Part shown: in pieces, positions 7,857 to 13,865 of the stretch
Position numbering within the stretch: the stretch's first letter is position 1
Layout: the number at the start of each line of letters is the position of its first letter
Assembly: GCA_964430365.1 (NCBI GenBank)
Contig: CAYSEU010000009.1
Coordinates: 1 to 18,813 of the forward strand
Source of the DNA: JAVEVH01 sp964430365
GTDB lineage: Bacteria > Patescibacteriota > Dojkabacteria > SC72
Reading direction: 5' to 3'
DNA length: 18,813 bases
Notes under the pieces: model-generated
Databases searched by the model: none
The model's input: only the letters and a program-made list of their open reading frames with translations
Told to the model about the DNA's origin: nothing
Translations under genes and position numbers: made by a program

Positions 7857-9416
7857 TTATTCTTCTCCCTTTCTTAATTTCATATGAGAGAAATCATAAA
7901 ATAGATCTCTTGCTTTAGTGAAGTACTCAGAACCTCTTAATATCTTAACAAGTTCATAAAAATAGAAATCCTTTAAAGTATGATCAATTTCAGGATGTTT
8001 ATGAAATCTCTCAAATACAAGTATCTGAACTGCATGCCAAGCAAGAGTATATGCTAGTTCCTTATTCCTTATCTCTCTCTTTGAGAATTCTGCGAGAATA
8101 TATAAAGCACTTACTTGAGATCTACTAGAATCAAAATCCTCCATTGTATCTTTAACAATCTCTATTGTGACTTCTGAAGCTTTCTCTATCTCTCCTATAT
8201 GATTCCATCCTCGTGCGATTTTCCTTTTTATACGGAAAGTCTCATATGGGTTAGATATATTTTCAGATATCTCTTTAGTTTCTACTAATATCTCTTTTAT
8301 TAAATTAATATTATCTTCTTCTTTGAGTGGAGATACTAGCGAAAGTAATGTGTTTGCCCTAAAGGAATCATCTTTTATTTTGTTAGTAAGGTTAATGGCT
8401 TTATTTAAGTATTCAAGTTTCAAACTCTTTGGAATATCTTGGACTTTCCATTCTGCATCTTCCTTATTAAAATATGAAAGAGAATACAGTATGGCCTTAT
8501 TCATATCAGAAAGAGAATCCATTATTTCTCCATCATTCAATATTATCTCTCTGTAACTCTTTGTTTCGTCCCAGAAGAATTTACTTAAGTACCAATTATT
8601 TTCTTTATCTAAATCTTCTGCCATTTGTATTAATATTTTCCTAGAGAGATCTGTTATTTCTTTCTTAATATGGAAATATATACTACCATCAGTAAATTTA
8701 TAGTATGTGTGTGTAGTTGGAAAGATAGCTTTAAATATCTGATAAGCAGAATATTGACGACTGTAATTAGGAATTATTTCTGGATTAAGTGGGTCTCCAT
8801 GAAAAAGAAAAGAGTCATATATCCAAAGCTTAGCAGGTTTTTTATCTTTTGAGTAATAACTCGCAGGTTCTTTGGGAATAGGGATGTCAGATGCTTTAAA
8901 AGTTGTTAAAAAATCGGAAGATATTCTTGATGCTATCTTATGTGCTCCTTCTTCATAGTTTGTAAAAATACAATTTCGGAGAGAATTTATATGTTGTGTA
9001 AGATTGCCTTCTCTAGTGCTTTCCCAAGATTCACACTGTTTTGTAGGATCCAAATCTATTGGGGTATTTAAAACTAAATCTGTAGATCTTTTTGCATACT
9101 CATATGCTAATTCAGGTTCATTACATATGTGAGATATGTATGAAAGGGAGTTATATTCACCTATTTTTCGTTTATTAGATTTTACTGTAGGCATTAACCA
9201 GTGTAGTGCGTGTACAATGAATTTCTGTTCTTCTGGGTATAACGCTCCAAAATTTTTACCAAACTCATCCCTAACCATGTCTATTGTGAGTCTAGAGTCA
9301 CAATCGGAATCAATGATATCCTTAACCCTATCTATTACATCATACTCAGGACGAGCAATTTCTTTGTCTGGAACTGTTTCCCCTGTATATATATCTTTAG
9401 ACTCAATATTATCCAT
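7857..9416 (-). CDS. 519-aa helical orphan protein, TPR-like C-terminal half
   Basis: I do not recognise this protein. It is soluble, charged, with no signal peptide or membrane segment. Residues 1-240 are mixed, with a run of aromatic-rich sequence (PAKLWIYDSFLFHG, YSRQYSAYQIFKAIFP). From about 260 onward it is almost wholly helical with repeat-like units of about 35-40 residues (AILYSLSYFNKEDAEW..., LEYLNKAINLTNKIKDDSFRANTLLSLV..., ARGWNHIGEIEKASEVTIEIVKD..., SALYILAEFSKREIRNKELAYTLAWHAVQI), resembling tetratricopeptide-like solenoids that bind partners. No catalytic motif was found. It is the only island gene transcribed toward the tRNA, and its stop abuts repeat copy 2. An inverted repeat lies just upstream of its start. 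Function unknown. Confidence 0.75.
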   Translation of the reverse strand: MDNIESKDIYTGETVPDKEIARPEYDVIDRVKDIIDSDCDSRLTIDMVRDEFGKNFGALYPEEQKFIVHALHWLMPTVKSNKRKIGEYNSLSYISHICNEPELAYEYAKRSTDLVLNTPIDLDPTKQCESWESTREGNLTQHINSLRNCIFTNYEEGAHKIASRISSDFLTTFKASDIPIPKEPASYYSKDKKPAKLWIYDSFLFHGDPLNPEIIPNYSRQYSAYQIFKAIFPTTHTYYKFTDGSIYFHIKKEITDLSRKILIQMAEDLDKENNWYLSKFFWDETKSYREIILNDGEIMDSLSDMNKAILYSLSYFNKEDAEWKVQDIPKSLKLEYLNKAINLTNKIKDDSFRANTLLSLVSPLKEEDNINLIKEILVETKEISENISNPYETFRIKRKIARGWNHIGEIEKASEVTIEIVKDTMEDFDSSRSQVSALYILAEFSKREIRNKELAYTLAWHAVQILVFERFHKHPEIDHTLKDFYFYELVKILRGSEYFTKARDLFYDFSHMKLRKGEE

Positions 9417-9435
9417 ATTGTTAAGATGTATAGAA

Positions 9436-9458
9436 AATAACTTGGGGAGTAGGTTATT
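9436..9458. promoter_or_regulatory. inverted repeat upstream of the 519-aa gene
   Basis: AATAAC (9436-9441) and GTTATT (9453-9458) are perfect inverted arms around 11 bases, 20-42 nt upstream of the leftward ATG at 9416. A TATACA box (reverse strand, 9427-9432) lies between it and the start. It could be an operator, but the arms are short and AT-rich. Confidence 0.25.
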
Positions 9459-9490
9459 GTATCATGTACTATGGGGATTGTTAATTAATA

Positions 9491-9520
9491 CTTCAATGTA
9501 TCCATCCCTGTACAATCATA
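9491..9520 (+). repeat. tRNA-Lys 3'-end-related repeat, copy 3
   Basis: CTTCAATGTA followed by TCCATCCCTGTACAATCAT. CATCCCTG is identical to copy 1; the remainder matches the tRNA end CCCTGCACACCCAT at 11 of 14 positions. It ends immediately before the elp3 stop codon (9522-9524, reverse strand) and marks the distal edge of the island. It is the most decayed copy. Confidence 0.5.
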
Positions 9521-9521
9521 T

Positions 9522-10190
9522 CTATATCTCTTTTGTCATATACAAATCTCCATACTCAAACCCTCTTTTTTTATAATAAAGCTTAGTTCCAATAGCTGTA
9601 ATAACAGATATCCTTTTAAAACCCTCCCTTAAAGAAATCTCTTCTGCTATCTCTATCATCCTCTTACCTAAACCTAAATGCTGTGACTCACCACTACTAT
9701 CCTTACCAATATTTACTACAGTACCATATACATGTACCTCTCTAATCATAGAGGAATCTTTAATCTCGTCTATATATGTATCTTTCTTAGGAATAGATAA
9801 TCTTAAGAATGAACATATTCTATCTGTATCTTTAGTTTTGTAAGAAATAAAGTACTCCTTAGAGACAGTAGTATCATATTTAATAGTTTCTAACTCTATA
9901 TCATCCCATGTAATACTCTCATCTTTAATCTCTCTACTTCGAATATCTTCTATCTCTTTGCCCATCCTTTTAATCTCATCCTCCGCTATTTGTCTAAAGT
10001 TACTACTCTTGTTTCCAGCTAATATTTCATTAGAGGGTATATCCCTAACTATTCTTGTCAATCTGTTGTATCTAGGAGTAATAGGTAATATCTCTGTAAA
10101 CAGTTTAAGTAACTCATTATGTGTATATGGCTTGTATTTACCCTCATTGTAATATTTCTCTAATACAGTATTTCTAATTATATAATTCAT
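9522..10190 (-). pseudogene. Elp3, C-terminal fragment (HAT/GNAT acetyltransferase part)
   Basis: This frame carries the second half of an Elp3 tRNA-U34 modification enzyme. It begins at the junction (NTVLEKYYNEGKYKPYT) and continues through LPITPRYNRLTRIVRDIPSNEILAGNKSSNFRQI to a GNAT domain (VHVYGTVVNIG, GLGKRMIEIAEEISLREGF, YYKKRGFEYGDLYM). The upstream half is in another frame. The open frame extends to 10280, but residues before about 10190 are out-of-frame shadow of the N-terminal part. An ATG at 10188-10190 inside the N-terminal fragment could allow re-initiation, giving a 222-aa protein. The three cysteines of the family's CRCIRC segment are absent (IEDIRSREI instead), so the zinc site normally found there is missing even before the frameshift. 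Confidence 0.85.
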
Positions 10191-11100
10191 CAGGGGAGTA
10201 TTCTTTACTCCAAAGTTTTTTAAAATCTTTAATATCTTTTTTAACATTAGAACCGTATAGATTAGGCATCCAGTGTGCATGTATTTTAAAACCAGCTAAT
10301 CTGAGTAATTCAAAAGCTCTCTTACTCTCCTTAGTAGTATGACCCCTTAGATTTAGATTAAGAATATCATCATCTAAACTCTGTAACCCTATCTGTATCT
10401 TAGTAGCTCCTAATCTTCTAAATCTAATTACTTCTTCTTTAGTAATGTAATCTGGTCTAGTCTCTAATACTAAACCTACATTCCTACATACAGTACTTTC
10501 ATTAATATGTTGCGCTTGCTCTAACTGTTCCCATGTAATACCTTCGATACCGTTATCAGCTTCATATGTTTTTCCATTAAAGCTATTCATAGCGTCAAAA
10601 CATCTTTTTACAAACCATATGATATATTCCTCTGGATATACAGAGCATGTACCACCTAAGATAATGAGTTCAATCTTTTCTGTATTATGACCAATATCTT
10701 GTAATGCTTTAATCCTATTGTATGTTTGTAGATATGGATCAAATTTATACGTTAACGCTCTCTGAGCCCCTGGCTCTGAAGCTATATATGATTTTGGCAT
10801 ATTGGGCTCATTAGGACAGAATATGCACATCCCAGGGCACATAAAGGGCCTCATGAGTACTGTAACAGTAGCTACACCAGATTGGGTCCGAGTAGGTTTC
10901 ATCCTAATTCTCTCCTCTATCTTTTTACTAGATTTTATCTCATTCTTTTTAACTAACTCCCTATATGCTTTTACTAAATCATCATGCCTATATAACCCCT
11001 TACCCCCTTTAGGATATTTCTTTAATATTGTTTGAAGGGAATTAACTCTCCATGTTTTTGTATTTTCAATCTTTTGAAATATATTCTTAAAATCTTCCAT
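10174..11100 (-). pseudogene. Elp3, N-terminal fragment (radical SAM part), frameshifted
   Basis: Elp3 installs the carboxymethyl-type group on wobble uridine of tRNA using a radical SAM cluster and acetyl-CoA. This 308-aa frame has the family N-terminus, the cluster motif CPGMCIFCPNEPNMPKSY (Cys-x3-Cys-x2-Cys), FDPYLQTYNRIKAL, the LGGTCSVYP segment, ETRPDYITKEE, and GLQSLDDDIL through HAHWMPNLYGSN. It stops at YSPDELYN. In intact relatives PDEL is followed by a KIYPC-type motif and then the region found in the next fragment. Here only one base separates the Leu codon from the codons that resume the family sequence in the other frame, where about 18 are expected, implying a deletion of about 17 nt. 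The rest is well conserved, so the lesion is recent or an assembly error. It follows the BaiN-like gene by 5 nt, as an operon. Confidence 0.88.
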
Positions 11101-11105
11101 ATCTT

Positions 11106-12332
11106 TTATGACCTAGCAGCTAATATACCTGTACTCCAACATATCTGTAAATTGTACCCACCAGTAGGACCATATACATCTATCACTTCTCCAGCAAAGT
11201 AGAGGTTATCAATTATCTTTGATTTCATAGTAGTAGAATCTATCTCTTTAATATTTACTCCCCCTGCAGTTACAATCGCTTTCTCCCATGAATCTAATTT
11301 AATTGGTGTAATTCTAAAATCTTTTAGAAGACTTACTAACTGTAATCTCTCTTCTTTAGTAATTTCTGCTACTTTTTTTTCTGGATCAATATTACTTAAC
11401 TGTACAACAATGGGTATTAATGAAGAGGGTAGCAATCTTTTAAGGGAGTTTTTAAATAGCTTACCCTTAAGTTTTTCAAAATCTAATCTAACTCTCTTAT
11501 CTAATATCTCTTTTGAGAGTGCTGGCTTAAAATCAATACTTAATTCTACCTTACCTTTTTCTAGAGCATTTCCTATATTCCTAGACATATCTATTATTAT
11601 TGGCCCACTCATTCCTTCGTGAGTAAAGAGTGCTTCCCCAAATTTACTTACTACTTTCTTACTGTCTTGGTACGCAGTAATTAGAACATTTTCAAGTGAG
11701 AGTCCCGCTAATTTCTTAATCCATCTTTCCCTACATATTATGGGTACTAATGCTGGTTTAGGTTCCTCTATGGTATGTCCTACTGATTTAGCTAATGTAT
11801 ATCCATCTCCATTAGAACCAGTGATGGGATATGATTTTCCTCCTGTAGCTAATATATATCTTTTTGCACTAAATTCTCCTTTATATGTAACTACAGATGT
11901 AATTTGGTTATCTTTTACATTAAAACTAAGTACAGAGGTGTTAGGTAATATATCTTCTTGTACAGGGCTATTTAATGCATATATTATATCCACTGCCTTA
12001 TCACTTTTAGGAAATACTCTGTTACCTCTTTCAACTTTAAGTTTTACTTTAAGGATATCTTCAAAGTATTTAATGGTGTCTTGTACAGTAAATCTAGAGA
12101 ATGGACCGTAGAGAAATTTCCCATTCCTTTGATATTTTGATATGAGATCTTTTAAATCATGATTAAATGTGGTTACATTACATCTTCCCTTTCCAGTTAC
12201 CGCTATCTTTTTACCTGCTCTAAGGTTTCTTTCAATGATTAGGATATCTTGTCCTAATCTTTTACATTCAACAGCAGCTATTAATCCTGCTGCTCCTCCT
12301 CCTATTAATATTGTGTCATATGTTTTTTTCAT
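11106..12332 (-). CDS. HI0933/BaiN-family FAD-dependent oxidoreductase
   Basis: A 408-aa flavoprotein of the HI0933-like (YhiN/BaiN) family, whose physiological substrates are mostly unknown. The N-terminal Rossmann fold shows ILIGGGAAGLIAAVE (Gly11, Gly13, Gly16) and an acidic residue ending the second strand (IIERN). The family hallmark AGKKIAVTGKGRCNVT follows, then YILATGGKSYPITGSNGDGY in the middle. The C-terminal FAD-contacting segment is YFAGEVIDVYGPTGGYNLQICWSTG. Length and motif order are normal, with no sign of damage. It starts at the ATG at 12332 behind a TATAAT box 8 nt upstream. The following elp3 gene begins 5 nt after its stop, so the two are probably cotranscribed. It diverges from the nucleoside diphosphate kinase gene. 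Confidence 0.92.
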   Translation of the reverse strand: MKKTYDTILIGGGAAGLIAAVECKRLGQDILIIERNLRAGKKIAVTGKGRCNVTTFNHDLKDLISKYQRNGKFLYGPFSRFTVQDTIKYFEDILKVKLKVERGNRVFPKSDKAVDIIYALNSPVQEDILPNTSVLSFNVKDNQITSVVTYKGEFSAKRYILATGGKSYPITGSNGDGYTLAKSVGHTIEEPKPALVPIICRERWIKKLAGLSLENVLITAYQDSKKVVSKFGEALFTHEGMSGPIIIDMSRNIGNALEKGKVELSIDFKPALSKEILDKRVRLDFEKLKGKLFKNSLKRLLPSSLIPIVVQLSNIDPEKKVAEITKEERLQLVSLLKDFRITPIKLDSWEKAIVTAGGVNIKEIDSTTMKSKIIDNLYFAGEVIDVYGPTGGYNLQICWSTGILAARS

Positions 12333-12340
12333 ACGCTCAT

Positions 12341-12371
12341 ATTATACCTTAGATATGGTAAAATACTTCAA
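12341..12371 (-). promoter_or_regulatory. promoter of the BaiN-elp3 operon
   Basis: On the reverse strand TTGAAG (12371-12366), a 19-nt spacer and TATAAT (12346-12341) precede the ATG at 12332 by 8 nt. This gives an almost leaderless transcript. On the forward strand the same bases offer TATTAT (12340-12345), 9 nt before a possible ndk start at 12355. Confidence 0.5.
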
Positions 12372-12987
12372 TAACTTGAGTAAAAGAGATATGTTAGCCA
12401 AAAACAAGGAGAAGACATTACTAGTATTTAAACCGGATGTAGTACAAAGACAGATAGTTGGGGAGTTAATATCAAGGTTTGAGAGGAAAGGTTTTAAGAT
12501 TGTAGGTATGAAGATGTTAATACCTAGTAGAGAGTTAGTAGGTAAACACTATGAAGATGATGAGAAATATCTAATTGAGGCTGGTAGCAAAGGTAAAAAG
12601 GGGGCAGAAGAAAGAGGAGAGGATACTTCGAATTGGAATGCACTAGAGCGAGGTAAATGGATTAGGGAATCTAATATTAATTACCTTACATGTGGGCCAG
12701 TGATAGCATTAGTGTTACAAGGTTCAGGTGTAATATTTGGTGTAAGAAAGATGTTAGGTAGTACTAGTCCTGCAGATGGTGATGTAGGTACCATTAGAGC
12801 AGATTTTTCACTTGATTCATTTGCACTTGCTGATGAACAGGGTAGGGTAACTAGGAGTATGGTTCATGCTTCAGATAGTGAGGAGAGTGCACAAAGAGAG
12901 ATTGGTTTGTGGTTTAATGCTACTGAAATATCAGAGTACGAGACTGCTGCAGAGAAAATCTTTTATGATGTTGGTTGGTCAGGTTAG
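12355..12987 (+). CDS. ndk: Nucleoside diphosphate kinase, with insertions
   Basis: NDK transfers phosphate between nucleoside triphosphates and diphosphates through a phospho-histidine. The family core is clear: EKTLLVFKPDVVQRQIVGELISRFERKGFKIVGMKM, then CGPVIALVLQG, VRKMLGSTSPADGDVGTIRADF, and the catalytic SMVHASDSEESAQREI with its His codon at 12865. Two insertions lengthen it relative to the usual 140-150 aa: about 40 residues after KHYEDDEKY (KGKKGAEERGEDTSNW...) and about 10 before the catalytic His (DSFALADEQGRVTR). The start is uncertain: ATG 12355 sits just behind a TATTAT box, whereas ATG 12391 (198 aa) begins closer to the family's normal start. A longer frame open to 12169 is shadow coding inside the divergent flavoprotein gene. 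It converges with the UDG gene, one base apart. Confidence 0.93.
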   Translation: MVKYFNNLSKRDMLAKNKEKTLLVFKPDVVQRQIVGELISRFERKGFKIVGMKMLIPSRELVGKHYEDDEKYLIEAGSKGKKGAEERGEDTSNWNALERGKWIRESNINYLTCGPVIALVLQGSGVIFGVRKMLGSTSPADGDVGTIRADFSLDSFALADEQGRVTRSMVHASDSEESAQREIGLWFNATEISEYETAAEKIFYDVGWSG

Positions 12988-12988
12988 T

Positions 12989-13645
12989 TTACAGTTTTAA
13001 TATATCTCGTATTAGAGTATCTTTCTCTTTCTTAGATACCTTTTCCTCTGGGCTAATATCTGTATCTTCAATTGCTTCAATTTTTCCATCTAAGAAATCT
13101 TTTAGTTGGAGGAAATCTCTTTTCAATGTGTCTTTTAGAGTAGGGTTGTACAGTGCTACAGCAGGGTGATACATTGCAAATATCGGAGTATTACTACTGT
13201 GTATATATGCTTGACCGTGTACTAAGGATATTTTTAATTCAGGAAGAAATCTTTCTAAAGCATGCTTACCCAAGGGTACTATTACTTTAGGTTTAAGAAA
13301 TATGAGCTCTGCATTTACCCATACTCTACAGGCATCTTTCTCTTCAGGTAGGGGATCCCTATTATCTGGTGGTCTATACTTAACTACATTAGTTACATAT
13401 ACATCCTCTCTTGTATATCCAATTTCTCTTAGTAGTTCATCTAGTAGTTTACCTGCTGCTCCTACGAATGGTTTACCCTGTTTGTCTTCATTTAATCCTG
13501 GGGCTTCACCTATGAACACGATTCCCGATTTAGGAGGAGTGATTTCATATACTGGTTGAGTAGCAACTTTTTTTAATCTACATTTGTTGTGTATCGCAAA
13601 ATATTGATGTATTTCTTTTAGATTTCTGAATTCTTCTATCTTCAT
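12989..13645 (-). CDS. Uracil-DNA glycosylase, family 4-like, with incomplete Fe-S ligands
   Basis: This enzyme excises uracil from DNA to start base-excision repair. Family motifs are IVFIGEAPGLNEDKQGKPFVGAAGKLLDELL (residues 42-72), VYVTNVVKYRPPDNRDP (82-98), LKPKVIVPLGKHAL, and the C-terminal AMYHPA active-site motif. Family 4 enzymes normally carry a 4Fe-4S cluster held by four cysteines: a CxxC near the N-terminus, one in the K-C-RPP segment and one in EAC. Here the first position is His19 (H-x2-C22), the third is Tyr90, and only Cys22 and Cys106 remain. The cluster is therefore probably lost or altered while the catalytic motifs are kept. I use the ATG at 13645; a TTG two codons upstream is in frame. 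A TATAAT box ends 5 nt before this ATG. A lysine-rich tail of about 35 residues follows the domain. Confidence 0.93.
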   Translation of the reverse strand: MKIEEFRNLKEIHQYFAIHNKCRLKKVATQPVYEITPPKSGIVFIGEAPGLNEDKQGKPFVGAAGKLLDELLREIGYTREDVYVTNVVKYRPPDNRDPLPEEKDACRVWVNAELIFLKPKVIVPLGKHALERFLPELKISLVHGQAYIHSSNTPIFAMYHPAVALYNPTLKDTLKRDFLQLKDFLDGKIEAIEDTDISPEEKVSKKEKDTLIRDILKL

Positions 13646-13650
13646 ACCCA

Positions 13651-13656
13651 ATTATA
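13651..13656 (-). promoter_or_regulatory. -10 box of the UDG gene, leaderless arrangement
   Basis: TATAAT on the reverse strand, 5 nt from the ATG at 13645, so transcription should begin at or next to the start codon. There is no clear -35 hexamer. Confidence 0.6.
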
Positions 13657-13664
13657 TACCAAAA

Positions 13665-13831
13665 GGTCTGTCCTAGCTCTGTGCCTCAAACCTGTACTTC
13701 TTCCGAGCTTTTCGAATCATTCGGGGGCTGTTTTGGCTTCGGATTGTTTGGGAAAAAAGGCAGAGAAATGTAAAGAGGCCGTATCCCGGTAGGCTTTCTG
13801 GGGGACAGATGTGGGACAGACCCCGACCTCT
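13665..13831 (-). ncRNA. GC-rich structured element: candidate non-coding RNA or REP/MITE-like insertion
   Basis: By my count this interval is about 51% G+C against roughly one third around it. Its ends pair: GGTCTGTCCTA (13665-13675) with TGGGACAGACC (13812-13822), an 11-bp stem with one G-U pair. Read on the reverse strand, a TATAAT box (13844-13839) lies 8 nt before 13830, and the closing stem is followed by TTTT, like a promoter-to-terminator transcription unit of about 165 nt. Internal pairings fit a rod: CTCTG/CAGAG, CAAAC/GTTTG, and a CGAA-TGA-TTCG hairpin. I could not match it to SRP RNA, 6S RNA, tmRNA or RNase P. The alternative is a REP- or MITE-like palindrome: GGGACAGA occurs twice at the right end, 11 nt apart. 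No credible protein is encoded. Strand is tentative. Confidence 0.4.
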
Positions 13832-13838
13832 TACTTCA

Positions 13839-13844
13839 ATTATA
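13839..13844 (-). promoter_or_regulatory. possible -10 box for the leftward structured RNA
   Basis: TATAAT on the reverse strand, 8 nt before the GC-rich element begins. No strong -35 is visible. It lies within 11 nt of the rightward trpS -10 box, so the two promoters would overlap. Confidence 0.4.
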
Positions 13845-13854
13845 CTTTTTGATG

Positions 13855-13860
13855 TATAAT
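13855..13860 (+). promoter_or_regulatory. -10 box of trpS, leaderless arrangement
   Basis: TATAAT followed by 5 nt and the trpS ATG at 13866, the same spacing as for the UDG gene. It argues against a long regulated leader (T-box or attenuator) in front of trpS. Confidence 0.6.
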
Positions 13861-13865
13861 CGAGC

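Larger units (their letters stand above)
6438..9521. mobile_element. Putative tRNA-Lys-anchored island of three small cassettes
   Basis: Between the tRNA 3' end and the elp3 stop lie three gene segments of roughly 0.84, 0.55 and 1.65 kb. Each is closed by a direct-orientation GC-rich copy related to the tRNA terminus, sharing CCATCCC followed by a version of TGCACACC. The intervening genes (DUF1653, DUF5680, NADAR, a 519-aa orphan) are accessory types. The pattern is that expected from repeated site-specific insertion at a tRNA, where each event leaves a partial copy at the distal edge. No integrase, transposase or relaxase gene is present, so any mobilising enzyme must act in trans or has been lost. 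The repeats are seen directly; mobility is inference. Confidence 0.5.

Noticed and set aside
7857..9416. 519-aa protein as the DarT-like toxin partner of NADAR
   Set aside because: No ADP-ribosyltransferase motif was found, the two genes converge rather than form an operon, and a repeat copy separates them.
10170..10200. Programmed ribosomal frameshift in elp3
   Set aside because: There is no slippery sequence or stimulatory hairpin, and the conserved KIYP-type motif is missing rather than split.
12169..12354. N-terminal extension of the nucleoside diphosphate kinase frame up to 12169
   Set aside because: It lies antisense within the BaiN-like gene, has no family similarity, and promoter-like boxes and in-frame ATGs occur at 12355 and 12391.
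13665..13831. SRP RNA, 6S RNA, tmRNA or RNase P RNA identity for the structured element
   Set aside because: The SRP tetraloop and AGCAG motif, the tmRNA tRNA-like ends, and the RNase P GAGGAAAGTCC segment are all absent. 6S could be neither confirmed nor excluded by eye.
13661..13865. T-box or trp attenuator leader for trpS
   Set aside because: No T-box antiterminator sequence is visible, and a TATAAT box sits 5 nt before the start codon.
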